From: Niabella sp.
GTDB taxonomy: Bacteria > Bacteroidota > Bacteroidia > Chitinophagales > Chitinophagaceae
Direction: 5' to 3'
Assembly (NCBI GenBank): GCA_027493055.1
Contig: JAPUDO010000020.1
Coordinates: forward strand, 49,345-113,344
Length of the DNA stretch: 64,000 nucleotides
In this document: positions 26,493 to 36,213 of the stretch, piece after piece
Layout of the letters: every line of letters begins with the position of its first letter
Numbering within the stretch: the first letter of the stretch is position 1
Translations under genes and position numbers: made by a program
Notes under the pieces: model-generated
Database searches by the model: none
What the model saw: the letters and a program-made list of their open reading frames with translations, nothing else
What the model was told of the DNA's origin: nothing

Positions 26493-27761
26493 TTAACTAC
26501 CAGGAATTACTTCTACTTTCAGCAAAACTCCCTGGCCGGGTTCCAGTGAATACCAGATTCCAGGCCAATCAATCAGCCTGCCGGTTACATGTGATAGAAT
26601 TTTTATAGATGCCGGATTAATTTTTGATGAAAACTTAGGGCGTACAAAAGTAGAGGCTTTAAGATCTTTATTTACAATCATTATCCACTTGCTGTTATCC
26701 TTCGTATGCGTAAATTCACCAATAATAAATGCAGTTCCCGCTTCCATTCCCTGAATCAGGCTTGAATCGGTAATACTATGATTCCTTTGGGGAATACTAT
26801 CCCCGCCCATATGATACACATCTGTGCTTTTTAAGTTAAGTAATACAGGCGCCAGGGCCTGCACTCTTTTGTTCATTCTTTTCATGTTGTAATAGGGTAC
26901 GGGATTAATATCATGAAACTCATCAAGCGGTGCCCCGTTCCAGTTGCCCAGCTCCGGCGCTTCCATAAGATGTAATGTTTCACCTACAAACTTATAGTAA
27001 CCCAGTCCCTTTGCGCCATAGGCTAACGCGCCATATACCTGTAACATCAGATCGTTAAAGGTAGGCGAACGATACCCAAAATGAGCCGCTGTCAGTAAGA
27101 TAGTATGAAAGGGTATATTGTTTCTAAGCGATGCTGAGCGTATATCCCACATATTAGCCCAGTAACCCCAGGAAAAGCCATGCCTGTCGCTTTCACCAAT
27201 AGGATAATTATCATAGGAAATAAACATGGGCTTGCATTGATCTACAAAAAGCTGTACGTATGTAGAATCATACCATCCTCCCATGCCAGGAGGCAAATTA
27301 ATATAGGCCCATTTACCCGGAGCGATCTCATTTACTAACCTTGCTGTTTTTCCAAGCTCTGACAACTGGTTACCATCTGGTTCATCCTTAAGATGGTAGC
27401 CAAATACAGCCGGGTGCCGGTTATATTTTTTTACCAGTTCCCTTATAGCGGGGGTTCCTTTGACAGCATTAAAGGCGCTATCCCATCTTGGCGTAACTTT
27501 ATCGTCAAACAATATTGCCTTTACTTTATTGGCCTGACAGACATCTAAAAACGCTGGCGGTACAAATGCAATTAAATTGATACCGCAATCAGCCATTTTT
27601 TTAATAGTGGCAGCATCACGTACATCATCCCAGGCAAGTATAGGAAAAAATGAATTTTCACCTGAGGTGTTCCCGGCTTTTTGAGCCAAACTGTTTACAG
27701 AAAACAATACAGCTATATATAAACAAAAAATCTTTCCTTTCATAATAGTCATTAAAATCAT
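26493..27761 (-). CDS. Exported TIM-barrel glycoside hydrolase-like protein
   Basis: This 422-residue protein has a signal peptide from Met7 (MKGKIFCLYIAVLFSVNSLA), so ATG 27743 is the likely start within the frame. Strand-like motifs of a clan A-type barrel are visible: FPILAWDDVRD, INLIAFVPP, HPAVFGYHLKDEPDG with a plausible catalytic acid Glu at the end of strand 4, PMFISYDNYPIGE and GLGYYKF. The C-terminal part is a small beta-sandwich. It resembles beta-galactosidase/GH42-like or GH5-like proteins, but I cannot assign a family. Confidence 0.7.
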   Translation of the reverse strand: MILMTIMKGKIFCLYIAVLFSVNSLAQKAGNTSGENSFFPILAWDDVRDAATIKKMADCGINLIAFVPPAFLDVCQANKVKAILFDDKVTPRWDSAFNAVKGTPAIRELVKKYNRHPAVFGYHLKDEPDGNQLSELGKTARLVNEIAPGKWAYINLPPGMGGWYDSTYVQLFVDQCKPMFISYDNYPIGESDRHGFSWGYWANMWDIRSASLRNNIPFHTILLTAAHFGYRSPTFNDLMLQVYGALAYGAKGLGYYKFVGETLHLMEAPELGNWNGAPLDEFHDINPVPYYNMKRMNKRVQALAPVLLNLKSTDVYHMGGDSIPQRNHSITDSSLIQGMEAGTAFIIGEFTHTKDNSKWIMIVNKDLKASTFVRPKFSSKINPASIKILSHVTGRLIDWPGIWYSLEPGQGVLLKVEVIPGS

Positions 27762-27813
27762 TTACATTTTTAGTTTTCCTAATAAAATTATAAGTGCCAT
27801 ATCCCCATATATT

Positions 27814-28098
27814 TTATTGTATTTTCTGAAGCCCTTCAAATATCCAGTAGTGCTTTTTAATCCCGATCTCATCCATCAGGTTTCTGACTTCTATCGTTCC
27901 TCAATCGTGCGTATTGTACCCTTTTCCTGCATCGTTGCCGTGCAACCAGTGCAGGGTTGGCCATAAACAGGCTTTAAATCTAATGCTTCGATAAAAATCA
28001 TTACAGACCCCATTCTGCCCATGATGTGCCATTTGTACGTAATCACATGTAAGATCAGCCCGGTATGGCCCATTCAACAATTTATCACCACCCTCAAA
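27814..28098 (-). pseudogene. 3' remnant of an MBL-fold (ComEC/Rec2-like) hydrolase gene
   Basis: Starting at the codon right after the DUF4091 stop, the same minus-strand frame stays readable for 94 codons except for one TGA at 27903-27901. It encodes LLNGPYRADLTCDYVQMAHH, GQNGVCNDFYRSIRFKACLW, a decayed PT-like segment, NDAGKGYNTHD then stop, GTIEVRNLMDEIGIKKHYW and FEGLQKIQ, ending with TAA at 27816-27814. The AHHGQNGV plus CLWPT plus EVRNLMDE order is the C-terminal end of MBL-fold hydrolases found in Bacteroidota sugar loci. The TGA replaces the usual Trp. The 5' two thirds are absent, so this is a dead fragment. Confidence 0.75.
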
Positions 28099-29865
28099 TT
28101 AACCAACCCGCTCAAAGAGCTTCTTCCTGAAATCCTGGTACCATTGCTCCGTTTTAGGAAAATTTGCATAGTCTTTAATAGATGCAAGCAATGGATCAGA
28201 TGGTTTTAAACCTGCTGATTGCAGTAAAGCGTAGTCCTGCAATCCTTCTGCAAACATCTCCCACCTTACCGAATCAAGAGGCCCGTTAGGACCCGGGTAA
28301 ACCACAAAAGGATCACCAAATGGAAGCCCGGGCCATGCAGTTACGTCACCATTACTAAACGGATCTGTTATTTCGCTGGTACAGAATTTATACCAGTAAT
28401 TATAGCCCCAGTGAAGAAATCCCGATGCCTCTAATTTGTAAAGAACCAGGCCTGTCATTCTTATTTTAGACAAAGGTGTATCAAATAAGCGCTGCAAATA
28501 ACCGTCCCGCGGACCACAGCAATAATAAACCCAGGTATCGATCCCGACTGCTTTAAATGCTAATGCTGTAGTAATACTTGGAACCGGCATATCTGTGATC
28601 TTTTCTTTTGCAAAGGCCGGATCACTCAGTGCATCCATAACTTTCATCCAGGGCGCTATTTCCTTTAACAAGGCCCGCGCTCTTTTATAATCAGCTATCT
28701 GGGCTTCCCCATCCGGTTCGTCAGCACAATGGAAAAACGACCGTTCCAGTATCCCTTCCTCCTCTAAAAAGCGCTTGAACTGTGGAAGGAACTGCTCCAG
28801 GAACTTCCTATATGTATCAGAAGTTCCGCTTATCTCCGGCGGCCACAGCATTTGTTCCACTACACTTCCGGCACGCTCGTATATGCGTTGGGGATATTTA
28901 CCACTGGTAGGTGCTGGAGTGAAAAAATGTGTCCATTCAACATAATTAGCTCCGTGCTTCAATGCTAACCGTACCCATTTTCGTACATCACCAAAATCAA
29001 ACTCATACTTATCATCGGCCACCCTTCTAACCTTCAGCAATTGTGCCGGGCGCTTTAATAACTCGTGGCGAGCATTAAAAATGGGCACATAAATAACATC
29101 ATTATGATGCGCTACAAGGTTCTTGATAAACTGATCCGCTAATTCCCAAAACCGAACACCACAAGGCTCTATTTTGTAAAATTCCCAGATAGAGTCGGCA
29201 GATACCCAATTGGTCACAGGGAAATTTTCTCTCTGTTGCAGCACCAGTTTCCTGACATCAATCTCTACCGGAAAAACTATGGAAAAACTTTCGGGATTCG
29301 TTAATCCTACATAGCCGTATCGATTTATAAGCGTTAATTTAACCTCGCATCTGACCATTCCTACATTAGCGTCTTTGGGGACTCTCATGGTAATCCAAAA
29401 TACTCCATTCGATTCAGGACCTACATGAGTGCTCTGCTCTTCAAAAAGAGGGTCGGGACACAAGCCGGGAATAAAGCCTATACCTTCCATATCTTTTTTG
29501 GGTGTGTAGGTATTCAATTGTTTCATTGGCACAAACCCTACTCGCCGAACCCGTATCTGCACCCCATCAGCTCCCAAGACCTCGCATTTCACTTCTGCAG
29601 AATCTGTTGTTAAATTTCTAAAACAGGCCTGAAAAGAAATCTGCTCATTCCGGGCTACCGTAAACGCTAATTTCTGCTTTGTACCTACAGGGGAATTAGG
29701 GTAAACCCTTCTTAACGAAGTTTCCAGCCAGAATTTTAATCCATTTTTTTCTACCGTACCAGCAGTATCCCCTACAGATGAAAGCGTATTTGCAAAAGCA
29801 GGCTTTCCAAAAATTGTTAATGCACCCGCTGCTACCGCGTTTTTAATTACAGATCTTCTTTTCAA
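28099..29865 (-). CDS. DUF4091 (GH123-like) glycoside hydrolase
   Basis: This 588-residue protein starts MKRRSVIKNAVAAGALTIFG, a twin-arginine-like signal. A beta-sandwich comes first (about 40-210). A TIM-barrel-like part follows with NYVEWTHFFTPAPT, FFHCADEPDGEAQIADYKRA (an acidic DEPD) and DTWVYYCCGPRDGY. The DUF4091 end is LHWGYNYWYKF and VRWEMFAEGLQDYALLQSAG. DUF4091/GH123 proteins include beta-N-acetylgalactosaminidases, but most PUL members are uncharacterised. It lies between the DUF1735 lipoprotein gene (41 bp upstream) and the MBL remnant. Confidence 0.85.
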   Translation of the reverse strand: MKRRSVIKNAVAAGALTIFGKPAFANTLSSVGDTAGTVEKNGLKFWLETSLRRVYPNSPVGTKQKLAFTVARNEQISFQACFRNLTTDSAEVKCEVLGADGVQIRVRRVGFVPMKQLNTYTPKKDMEGIGFIPGLCPDPLFEEQSTHVGPESNGVFWITMRVPKDANVGMVRCEVKLTLINRYGYVGLTNPESFSIVFPVEIDVRKLVLQQRENFPVTNWVSADSIWEFYKIEPCGVRFWELADQFIKNLVAHHNDVIYVPIFNARHELLKRPAQLLKVRRVADDKYEFDFGDVRKWVRLALKHGANYVEWTHFFTPAPTSGKYPQRIYERAGSVVEQMLWPPEISGTSDTYRKFLEQFLPQFKRFLEEEGILERSFFHCADEPDGEAQIADYKRARALLKEIAPWMKVMDALSDPAFAKEKITDMPVPSITTALAFKAVGIDTWVYYCCGPRDGYLQRLFDTPLSKIRMTGLVLYKLEASGFLHWGYNYWYKFCTSEITDPFSNGDVTAWPGLPFGDPFVVYPGPNGPLDSVRWEMFAEGLQDYALLQSAGLKPSDPLLASIKDYANFPKTEQWYQDFRKKLFERVG

Positions 29866-29906
29866 TTTCAGCGTTTTAAATTTTCAAAAAATAATTTTTA
29901 TAAAAA

Positions 29907-31106
29907 CTAACGAACATCCCAAAACCCAACCAGGTTAAAGTTGAACTGCCATACCAAACCACCATTATCTACTGCCAGAAGCGCAGACTCTTTAGAAAGT
30001 ATATTTCTGTATTTATTCCATCCACTGCCTACATGCTGCGGCGTTCCTAAAGTAAGTCCCGTTGCATTAACAGCATAATAAAACATTTCGCCCTGCGAAT
30101 CGACTGCTAAAAAACCATCCTGATAGGCTTCAATTTTTGTAAACCCGCTGAAGCTATCTCCAAGCAGTGTTGTCTGATCCCAAAGAATGTCACTCTTTTT
30201 AACCAGATAAAGCTCTCCACCTGGTTTTCTGCATATAAGAGCGTTATGTGCCTTTGAATAACTGACAATATCATAAGCATTGAAGTTGTTTCCTCTTACA
30301 ACTCCTTCAAAAGATATTGCCCTGCTTTTCACATCAAAAGGGTATTCCCATAATATGCCGGTGCCCGCCCATCGGGTTATAAGCCTGTTATCTGCTCCAA
30401 TTACCTTGTCAAAAATATTCCAGCCACCATTTGGAACTATATTATTAGTACCATAAGCCTGGTTTTCATTGCTCCATTCATAGGTTGAAAAAAGCCCGTT
30501 TGTTTCTACCAAAATAAGCGCGTTCTGATAAGCAACAAGTGAGATCAAACTTCTTCCAAGCAAGTCAAAAACCTTAGCAGGCGGCTCTTTACCAGGAGGA
30601 TAGCTTCCGGTAATCAGCAAATAAACTGTTTTTAGCTTTTGATTGATTTCAAAACCAGAACTTGCAGACGATATACCAACCGGCAATAAATAGGACACAC
30701 CCGGCTCTATAAAACCCTCCGTTTTAATTTCGATATCTATAGGTGATGAAAAATAATCGTTTCCTTTAATAGTAGCACTTTTGTTTATTAAAACATAGCT
30801 GCCTTCAGGAACTATCTGATAGTTTGTATAATTCTTTGCATTGTACGCCTGAACCGAATCGGAATAAACCTCAAACGACAGGTTGATATCTGATGGAGCC
30901 GGCGAGGTACCTCCCAGGCCAGCGTTTATCTGGATCTTCTGAACAGAATCGGTTATAGCTAATACCCTGGCAAACACTCCTGTGCCGCTTGCCTGGGTTA
31001 TATAAATTTTTTTAAACCGGCTCAGGTCTTCCACTTCAATTGCCTTTTTATTGCATGAGAATGAAAGCATAAAGCACAATAGCAGGTATATAAATTTAAG
31101 CTTCAT
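29907..31106 (-). CDS. DUF1735 surface lipoprotein with tachylectin-like beta-propeller
   Basis: I take ATG 31106, which gives a lipoprotein signal (MKLKFIYLLLCFMLSFSC, Cys18) and a 41-bp gap to susD; a longer frame from 31154 would hide it. Residues about 30-170 match the DUF1735/BT_3987-like N-terminal domain (FEVYSDSVQAYNAKN, YVLINKSATIKGNDYFSSPI, GVSYLLPVGISS). The rest shows repeated blades (NGGWNIFDKVIGADNRLI, DGFLAVDSQGEMFYY, ESALLAVDNGGLVW) of the tachylectin-2 type. It is probably a surface glycan-binding protein working with SusD. Confidence 0.82.
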   Translation of the reverse strand: MKLKFIYLLLCFMLSFSCNKKAIEVEDLSRFKKIYITQASGTGVFARVLAITDSVQKIQINAGLGGTSPAPSDINLSFEVYSDSVQAYNAKNYTNYQIVPEGSYVLINKSATIKGNDYFSSPIDIEIKTEGFIEPGVSYLLPVGISSASSGFEINQKLKTVYLLITGSYPPGKEPPAKVFDLLGRSLISLVAYQNALILVETNGLFSTYEWSNENQAYGTNNIVPNGGWNIFDKVIGADNRLITRWAGTGILWEYPFDVKSRAISFEGVVRGNNFNAYDIVSYSKAHNALICRKPGGELYLVKKSDILWDQTTLLGDSFSGFTKIEAYQDGFLAVDSQGEMFYYAVNATGLTLGTPQHVGSGWNKYRNILSKESALLAVDNGGLVWQFNFNLVGFWDVR

Positions 31107-31147
31107 ATTATTTCTCTTTAATGTTACTAACTTACGTTTCAATCTTA

Positions 31148-32869
31148 TTACCATCCGGGATTTTGGTTCCTGCCAAAATCAGGGATTATAGAAGCGTCCT
31201 TGGTTGGGATCGGGAATAACAGATACTTATTTTCAGCAACGTTTGTTCTTCGTACAACAAACCTTTCGTAAGAAAATGAGCCATTGCTGTTTTTTACAGG
31301 CTCCATTCCTGTTACCAGCTTATCCGTTTTTTCAAGTATCTTCCATCTTCTTACATCCCAAAAACGGAGCTCTTCAAAAGCAAATTCTACTCTTCTCTCC
31401 TTACGAATACGCTCCCGCAATTGTGCCTGGTTTAATGTTGCTGGAAGTGATGGCATATTGGAACGGTTCCGCACTGTATTCACAGCAGTAAAAACTTCGG
31501 TACCTGGTCCCCGTGCTTCGTTCTCTGCTTCTGCATAATTTAAATACAGTTCTGCCAGTCTTATTTTTTTCCAATTGCATGAATTTTGTGTACTCTGGTC
31601 GGGAATTTTTGGATCAATAAACTTTCTTAAATAATACCCGGTATGTGTGTTTCTTCTGTTAGGCGGTGATTTTAATAACTGGTCAGCACCCCCGGCAAAC
31701 ATTTCCATAGTATGTAAAACACCGCTTCCCATGTCATAAACTGCATTATTATACCATACAGTTGCATAAAAGCGCGGATCTCTGTTCTCGTATGGTTTGG
31801 AAGGATCATACCCAGATCCGGAATTGATGACAGGCTGCAGATGATCATCATCCAGGTAACCCAGGATAGGCGGCTCGCCTGTTGTTTTCATATCATAACT
31901 ATCCACTAGTTCCTGTGACGGACAGGAGCCTGCTTTCATCATTCCAGGCTTACTGGGAATACTATTTATGAGTGCCGAATTACACCCCAAAGGACGTTCA
32001 AAAATGGTTTCCCTATCCCTCGGTGACTCCGCTACATCCGCGTTATTTAAAAAATACTCGCTGTAATTATCAAAAAGAGCGAAATTGCCATTTGCTGTAA
32101 GAGCGGTCAGCGCTTCTTTTGAGGCTACAGCCGCTGCATTCCATTTAGCCAGGTCATTTGCCGGATTCCACAACGGACTGGCATTTTGCAGTAAAACCTG
32201 GGACTTAAGCGCATAGGCTATAGCCCGCGTCATTCTTCCCCGCTCGTTGGCAGATGTAATTCTCATTGGAAGTGCCGTATTGCTGATCACTTCATCACAA
32301 TCCTTAACAATCATATTTGTCACCTCCTGAAATGTAGGTCTTGATAATTGGGAGTAATCGAACTTACTATCAAACGGTTTATCTACATAGGGTAATGGCC
32401 CGTATTTTTTTATTAATTCAGAATAGTAGAATGCGCGCAACAATTGTGCTTCGGCTTTAAATCGCATTTTCAAATTTCCCGTTGTTACATTGGCATTGTC
32501 TATATTTTCCAAAAACACATTAGCATCGTATATCCCTCCCCAAAGTGCAGTGTAAGTATCGCCTGTAGGGTCGAAAGCCGGTGTAAGCGCACCACTTAGC
32601 CATTGATTAGCCATGCCAGAATTTTCGTTGCCTACATCACTATCGTGCGCTTCATCGGTAATACCCGCTAAAAATGCATAAAAATGATAAAACCAGTAAT
32701 AGCTTGGTATATGACCATACACCCTGTTTAAATACGCCCCTGTCCGGTTTTCGTCACTGAATATTTCATCTAAAGACATGCGCCCATCCGGGGTGATATC
32801 TAAAAATTTCTTTTTACATCCGCAAAAACAGATGGCAATAAAGATGAAGTAAAATGCTACTTTTCTCAT
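31148..32869 (-). CDS. susD: SusD/RagB-family outer-membrane lipoprotein
   Basis: This 573-residue lipoprotein (lipobox ICFCGC, Cys18) continues KKFLDITPDGRMSLDEIF, the usual SusD opening. It has TPR-like helices (KMRFKAEAQLLRAFYYSELIK) and ends with CNWKKIRLAELYLNYAEAEN, RRVEFAFEELRFWDVRRWK and a final FGRNQNPGW. SusD proteins cap the SusC transporter at the cell surface and bind oligosaccharides. susC ends 18 bp upstream, so the two are one translation unit. The symbol is used for the family; starch is not implied. Confidence 0.96.
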   Translation of the reverse strand: MRKVAFYFIFIAICFCGCKKKFLDITPDGRMSLDEIFSDENRTGAYLNRVYGHIPSYYWFYHFYAFLAGITDEAHDSDVGNENSGMANQWLSGALTPAFDPTGDTYTALWGGIYDANVFLENIDNANVTTGNLKMRFKAEAQLLRAFYYSELIKKYGPLPYVDKPFDSKFDYSQLSRPTFQEVTNMIVKDCDEVISNTALPMRITSANERGRMTRAIAYALKSQVLLQNASPLWNPANDLAKWNAAAVASKEALTALTANGNFALFDNYSEYFLNNADVAESPRDRETIFERPLGCNSALINSIPSKPGMMKAGSCPSQELVDSYDMKTTGEPPILGYLDDDHLQPVINSGSGYDPSKPYENRDPRFYATVWYNNAVYDMGSGVLHTMEMFAGGADQLLKSPPNRRNTHTGYYLRKFIDPKIPDQSTQNSCNWKKIRLAELYLNYAEAENEARGPGTEVFTAVNTVRNRSNMPSLPATLNQAQLRERIRKERRVEFAFEELRFWDVRRWKILEKTDKLVTGMEPVKNSNGSFSYERFVVRRTNVAENKYLLFPIPTKDASIIPDFGRNQNPGW

Positions 32870-32887
32870 TATATCAGGTATTGATTT

Positions 32888-35800
32888 TTAAAAATTAATA
32901 TTAAGGCCAAGATTATATATCCTCACTAAGGGATAGGATAAATCTCCCGTAAGCTCCGGATCGAAGTTTTTAGTGGGTAGCCGGTCAAAGGTGATTAAGT
33001 TAAGACCATTTATATACACCCTGGCTCCTTTTATACGTAACCTTTCAAATAGTGCCGGGGAAAAATTATACCCGATCTCAACATTTTTCAACCTTATATA
33101 ACTTGCATCATTTATAAAAAAACTATTTTCAATCTCATTGGGATTTGCCTGTGTTGTTAATCTCGGGTATTCGATTGGCAGCCCATTAGCCACTCTTTCT
33201 TCTGTCCAGCTTCCTAAATGTCTTGCAACATAATTGCTCACAGAATTGGTTCCCCTGTACATGTAATAGTTTGAAACATTTGTTACTCCCTGAACCAGTA
33301 AACTAAAATCTATTCTCTTAAAAGTAGTTTGTATAGCTGCTCCAAATGTATATTCAGGTACTGATGAAAATAATATGGGCGCCCTGTCTCTGAAATCAAT
33401 CAGCCCGTCTCCGTTTATGTCACGATATTTAAAATCACCTGCGCGGGAAGCATGTCCACCAACATTTTGTACCGGGGAGAGCCTGATTTCCTCTGAGCTT
33501 TCAAAATATTTATCAACAATATAACCAAACTGCTGGCCTATCCTGTATCCGGTTTCCCTGTATCGATAGGCATAATCTTCGGGAAGTAACGGTTCATCGG
33601 CATTTAACTGTTTATTTCTTGCATAGCTCATATTCAGCTTGGCAATCAAAGAGAAATCAGGCTTTATTCTTTTGTTGTATCCCAGCTCAACTTCGTATCC
33701 CCTATTTTGAACAATCCCTATATTTACAGGCGCCAATACACTAATAGGAAGCCCGTTCAAAGCAGGTACGGTACCCCTGTACCTGAGAATATTATCTCTT
33801 TTTTCAGTGAAAATATCTGCAATTAATGTTAGTGAATTAAGCAATCCCAATTCAATTCCTATATTCGTTTTTCTTGAAACTTCCCACTGCAGGCCTTCAT
33901 TTTTTAAAAGGTTAATGGCAACAGTTTGTCCCAGGCCGAGGCTGGAGCTATACCCGCCACCGGTTACCTGAACATTATCTAAATACAGAAAACGCTGCCC
34001 TCCAATCCTGTCATTTCCTACCAAACCATAAGAAGCCCTCAGTTTTAGCAAATTAACCGTTTCGGAGTTTTCCAAAAACTTTTCCCTGGATACCACCCAG
34101 GCGCCCGAAACCGCGGGGAAAAAACCATAGCGTCTCTTCTTAGCAAATTGCTCTGACCCGTTATACCCTGCATTGAGTTCAAAAAAGTACTTTCCATCAT
34201 AACCATAAGACCATCTTGTAGCAAGACCTCTGAGGTTATACGGTAATTCGGCATTAACAATCAGGCTCTGTTGCTGAAACAGGAGCAAAGACGTTAACGA
34301 ATGTTTTTTAAACGAGCGGGCATAATTTAAAGAAGCCTGAAGATTGGACATAGAGGTAAAGCTCCTGGAGCCGGAAATACTGAGCGGTGTATTAACCCCG
34401 GCATTGGAAGGCACATAATACACACTGTCCATTCCATCAGCACCTTTCAGGTTGGGGTCCACTACCTGCATCCAGCTTTCATAGCCTCTTGAGGCGCTTA
34501 GGGTATTAACCGGGGTTAAATCAAAAGAGACCATCGCTTTAGCAGAAAGACCCTTAGTAATAAAATCAAGCTTTTGATTCATTCCGTAGGATGCAGTGAT
34601 CCTTCCGCTGGTAGTTTTTATATAGCCGGAGCGATTGATTAATGCATACTGCGACCATTGCCCGGCGCTGCCTACCAATATCTCACCATCTTTAGTTAAA
34701 GGACCCGCAACGTTTGCCGGCATGTCGTTTCCAAATGCAATAATATATAAAGAAGGATCGCTTCCTGTAGCGCCCCATGGTGAATTAATATTTTCCACAT
34801 AACCTGCAACATTAAGAAATGCATCCAGGCCTTTATTTAAGCGGAAGTCAATATTTGATCTGAAAGTATAACGGTCTAAGCGGAAGCTCGGATCATAGCC
34901 CATTGGCTGATCCGGTTCAGTTTTAAATTGCCCCCCCTGCCTTAAATAACCTGCATTCACAAAATAATTTGCAATTTTTCCTGCACCGGAAATATTCAGA
35001 TTATGACGCTGCATTAACGCGTATTTTTTTAAATTGATTTTATTCCAGTCATTGTCAGGATACCTCGTTGGGTCGTCCTGTAACCTGTACCGTTCCAGCG
35101 CATACTCCGAATAGGGCTCATTCAATCCATCGTTTCTAAAAGCCTGGTTTCTTAATGTAGCATATTCGTAAGCGTTAACAGGTTTGATCAGCCGCGGAAA
35201 ATCCTGCGTCCCGGTTTCAAATGAATAGTTCACTTCCGGTATCTCAGACTTTCCTCTCCTGGTTGTAACTAAAATAACACCGTTGGCGCCCCGCACGCCA
35301 AATACAGCCGTTGAGGAGGCATCTTTTAATATTGTAATGGATTCAACTTCATTCGGGTCAACAGCAGTAAGACTTCGTTCAATACCGTCAACCAAAACAA
35401 TCGGGCTTTGTGTATTAATGGTTCCCTGCCCTCTTATAAACAATTGTGTTACATCACGCCCCGGCTCTCCACTTTTCTGAATTACAGTTAATCCCGGTAA
35501 TCTTCCTGCAAGTGAAACAGCCAGGTTAGCTGCCGGACTTTGTTTAAGCTCCTTTGTTTGTATGGAAGCTACAGCCCCTGTGACACTTAGCTTCTTTTGC
35601 TGGCCATATCCAACTACTACCACTTCATCCATATCATTTGGTAAAGGCGTCAGAACGATATTTGAATAATCATTATTTTTTACAGAAATTTCTGCCTTAA
35701 TATACCCTACACTGGATATAACAAGAACTGCATTTTCATCTGTTACATTTATAGAAAACTCACCATCGGCAGTTGTTGTAGTGCCATTATCAGTACCTTT

Positions 35801-36106
35801 TTCAACTATAGTCACCCCAGCCAAAGGCTCTCCTTTTTCGTTGGTAACCTTTCCCTGTACAGGTAATATAAGAACAGTTCCTCTGCTGACCTTCTGATAC
35901 CTCCCGTACACATCAATAATACCGGCTATTGTATAACCGGTCAAAGTATTCCCGTCATCCGGTCTTTTTACCGGCAACCCTGTAAAGGCTACAGCACGAA
36001 AAGAAGTTGTTAATAAAACGGTTAGAACAAAGTATATCAGCCATACCCTCTTTACCGGGCGGTACGGTAAAAATGGACTAACGGAATAAGCACTTTTTCT
36101 CATCAT
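32888..36106 (-). CDS. susC: SusC/RagA-family TonB-linked outer-membrane transporter
   Basis: This 1072-residue protein has a signal peptide (about 1-40). An unusual stretch of about 45 residues precedes the CarboxypepD_reg-like domain (VQGKVTNEKGEPLAGVTIVE). The plug follows (VVVVGYGQQKKLSVTGAVAS, LFIRGQGTINTQSPIVLVDG, DASSTAVFGVRGANGVILVT), then a beta-barrel ending in LGLNINF. No STN signalling domain is seen, so control by a sigma/anti-sigma pair is unlikely; the AraC gene is the better candidate regulator. It imports glycan fragments together with SusD. Confidence 0.96.
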   Translation of the reverse strand: MMRKSAYSVSPFLPYRPVKRVWLIYFVLTVLLTTSFRAVAFTGLPVKRPDDGNTLTGYTIAGIIDVYGRYQKVSRGTVLILPVQGKVTNEKGEPLAGVTIVEKGTDNGTTTTADGEFSINVTDENAVLVISSVGYIKAEISVKNNDYSNIVLTPLPNDMDEVVVVGYGQQKKLSVTGAVASIQTKELKQSPAANLAVSLAGRLPGLTVIQKSGEPGRDVTQLFIRGQGTINTQSPIVLVDGIERSLTAVDPNEVESITILKDASSTAVFGVRGANGVILVTTRRGKSEIPEVNYSFETGTQDFPRLIKPVNAYEYATLRNQAFRNDGLNEPYSEYALERYRLQDDPTRYPDNDWNKINLKKYALMQRHNLNISGAGKIANYFVNAGYLRQGGQFKTEPDQPMGYDPSFRLDRYTFRSNIDFRLNKGLDAFLNVAGYVENINSPWGATGSDPSLYIIAFGNDMPANVAGPLTKDGEILVGSAGQWSQYALINRSGYIKTTSGRITASYGMNQKLDFITKGLSAKAMVSFDLTPVNTLSASRGYESWMQVVDPNLKGADGMDSVYYVPSNAGVNTPLSISGSRSFTSMSNLQASLNYARSFKKHSLTSLLLFQQQSLIVNAELPYNLRGLATRWSYGYDGKYFFELNAGYNGSEQFAKKRRYGFFPAVSGAWVVSREKFLENSETVNLLKLRASYGLVGNDRIGGQRFLYLDNVQVTGGGYSSSLGLGQTVAINLLKNEGLQWEVSRKTNIGIELGLLNSLTLIADIFTEKRDNILRYRGTVPALNGLPISVLAPVNIGIVQNRGYEVELGYNKRIKPDFSLIAKLNMSYARNKQLNADEPLLPEDYAYRYRETGYRIGQQFGYIVDKYFESSEEIRLSPVQNVGGHASRAGDFKYRDINGDGLIDFRDRAPILFSSVPEYTFGAAIQTTFKRIDFSLLVQGVTNVSNYYMYRGTNSVSNYVARHLGSWTEERVANGLPIEYPRLTTQANPNEIENSFFINDASYIRLKNVEIGYNFSPALFERLRIKGARVYINGLNLITFDRLPTKNFDPELTGDLSYPLVRIYNLGLNINF

Positions 36107-36213
36107 AGCATTTATTTATAGTTTTTATAAAATATTTTTTACTTATTTAAGCCAGTTATTCGATCTCTTTCCTGAAAACAGGCAGATCTGTTTAAATGAA
36201 TTTTCGGTTTAGC

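Noticed and set aside
27891-28073. 60-codon minus-strand frame
   Set aside because: It runs in another frame across the MBL remnant; the motif-bearing frame is the one recorded as a pseudogene.
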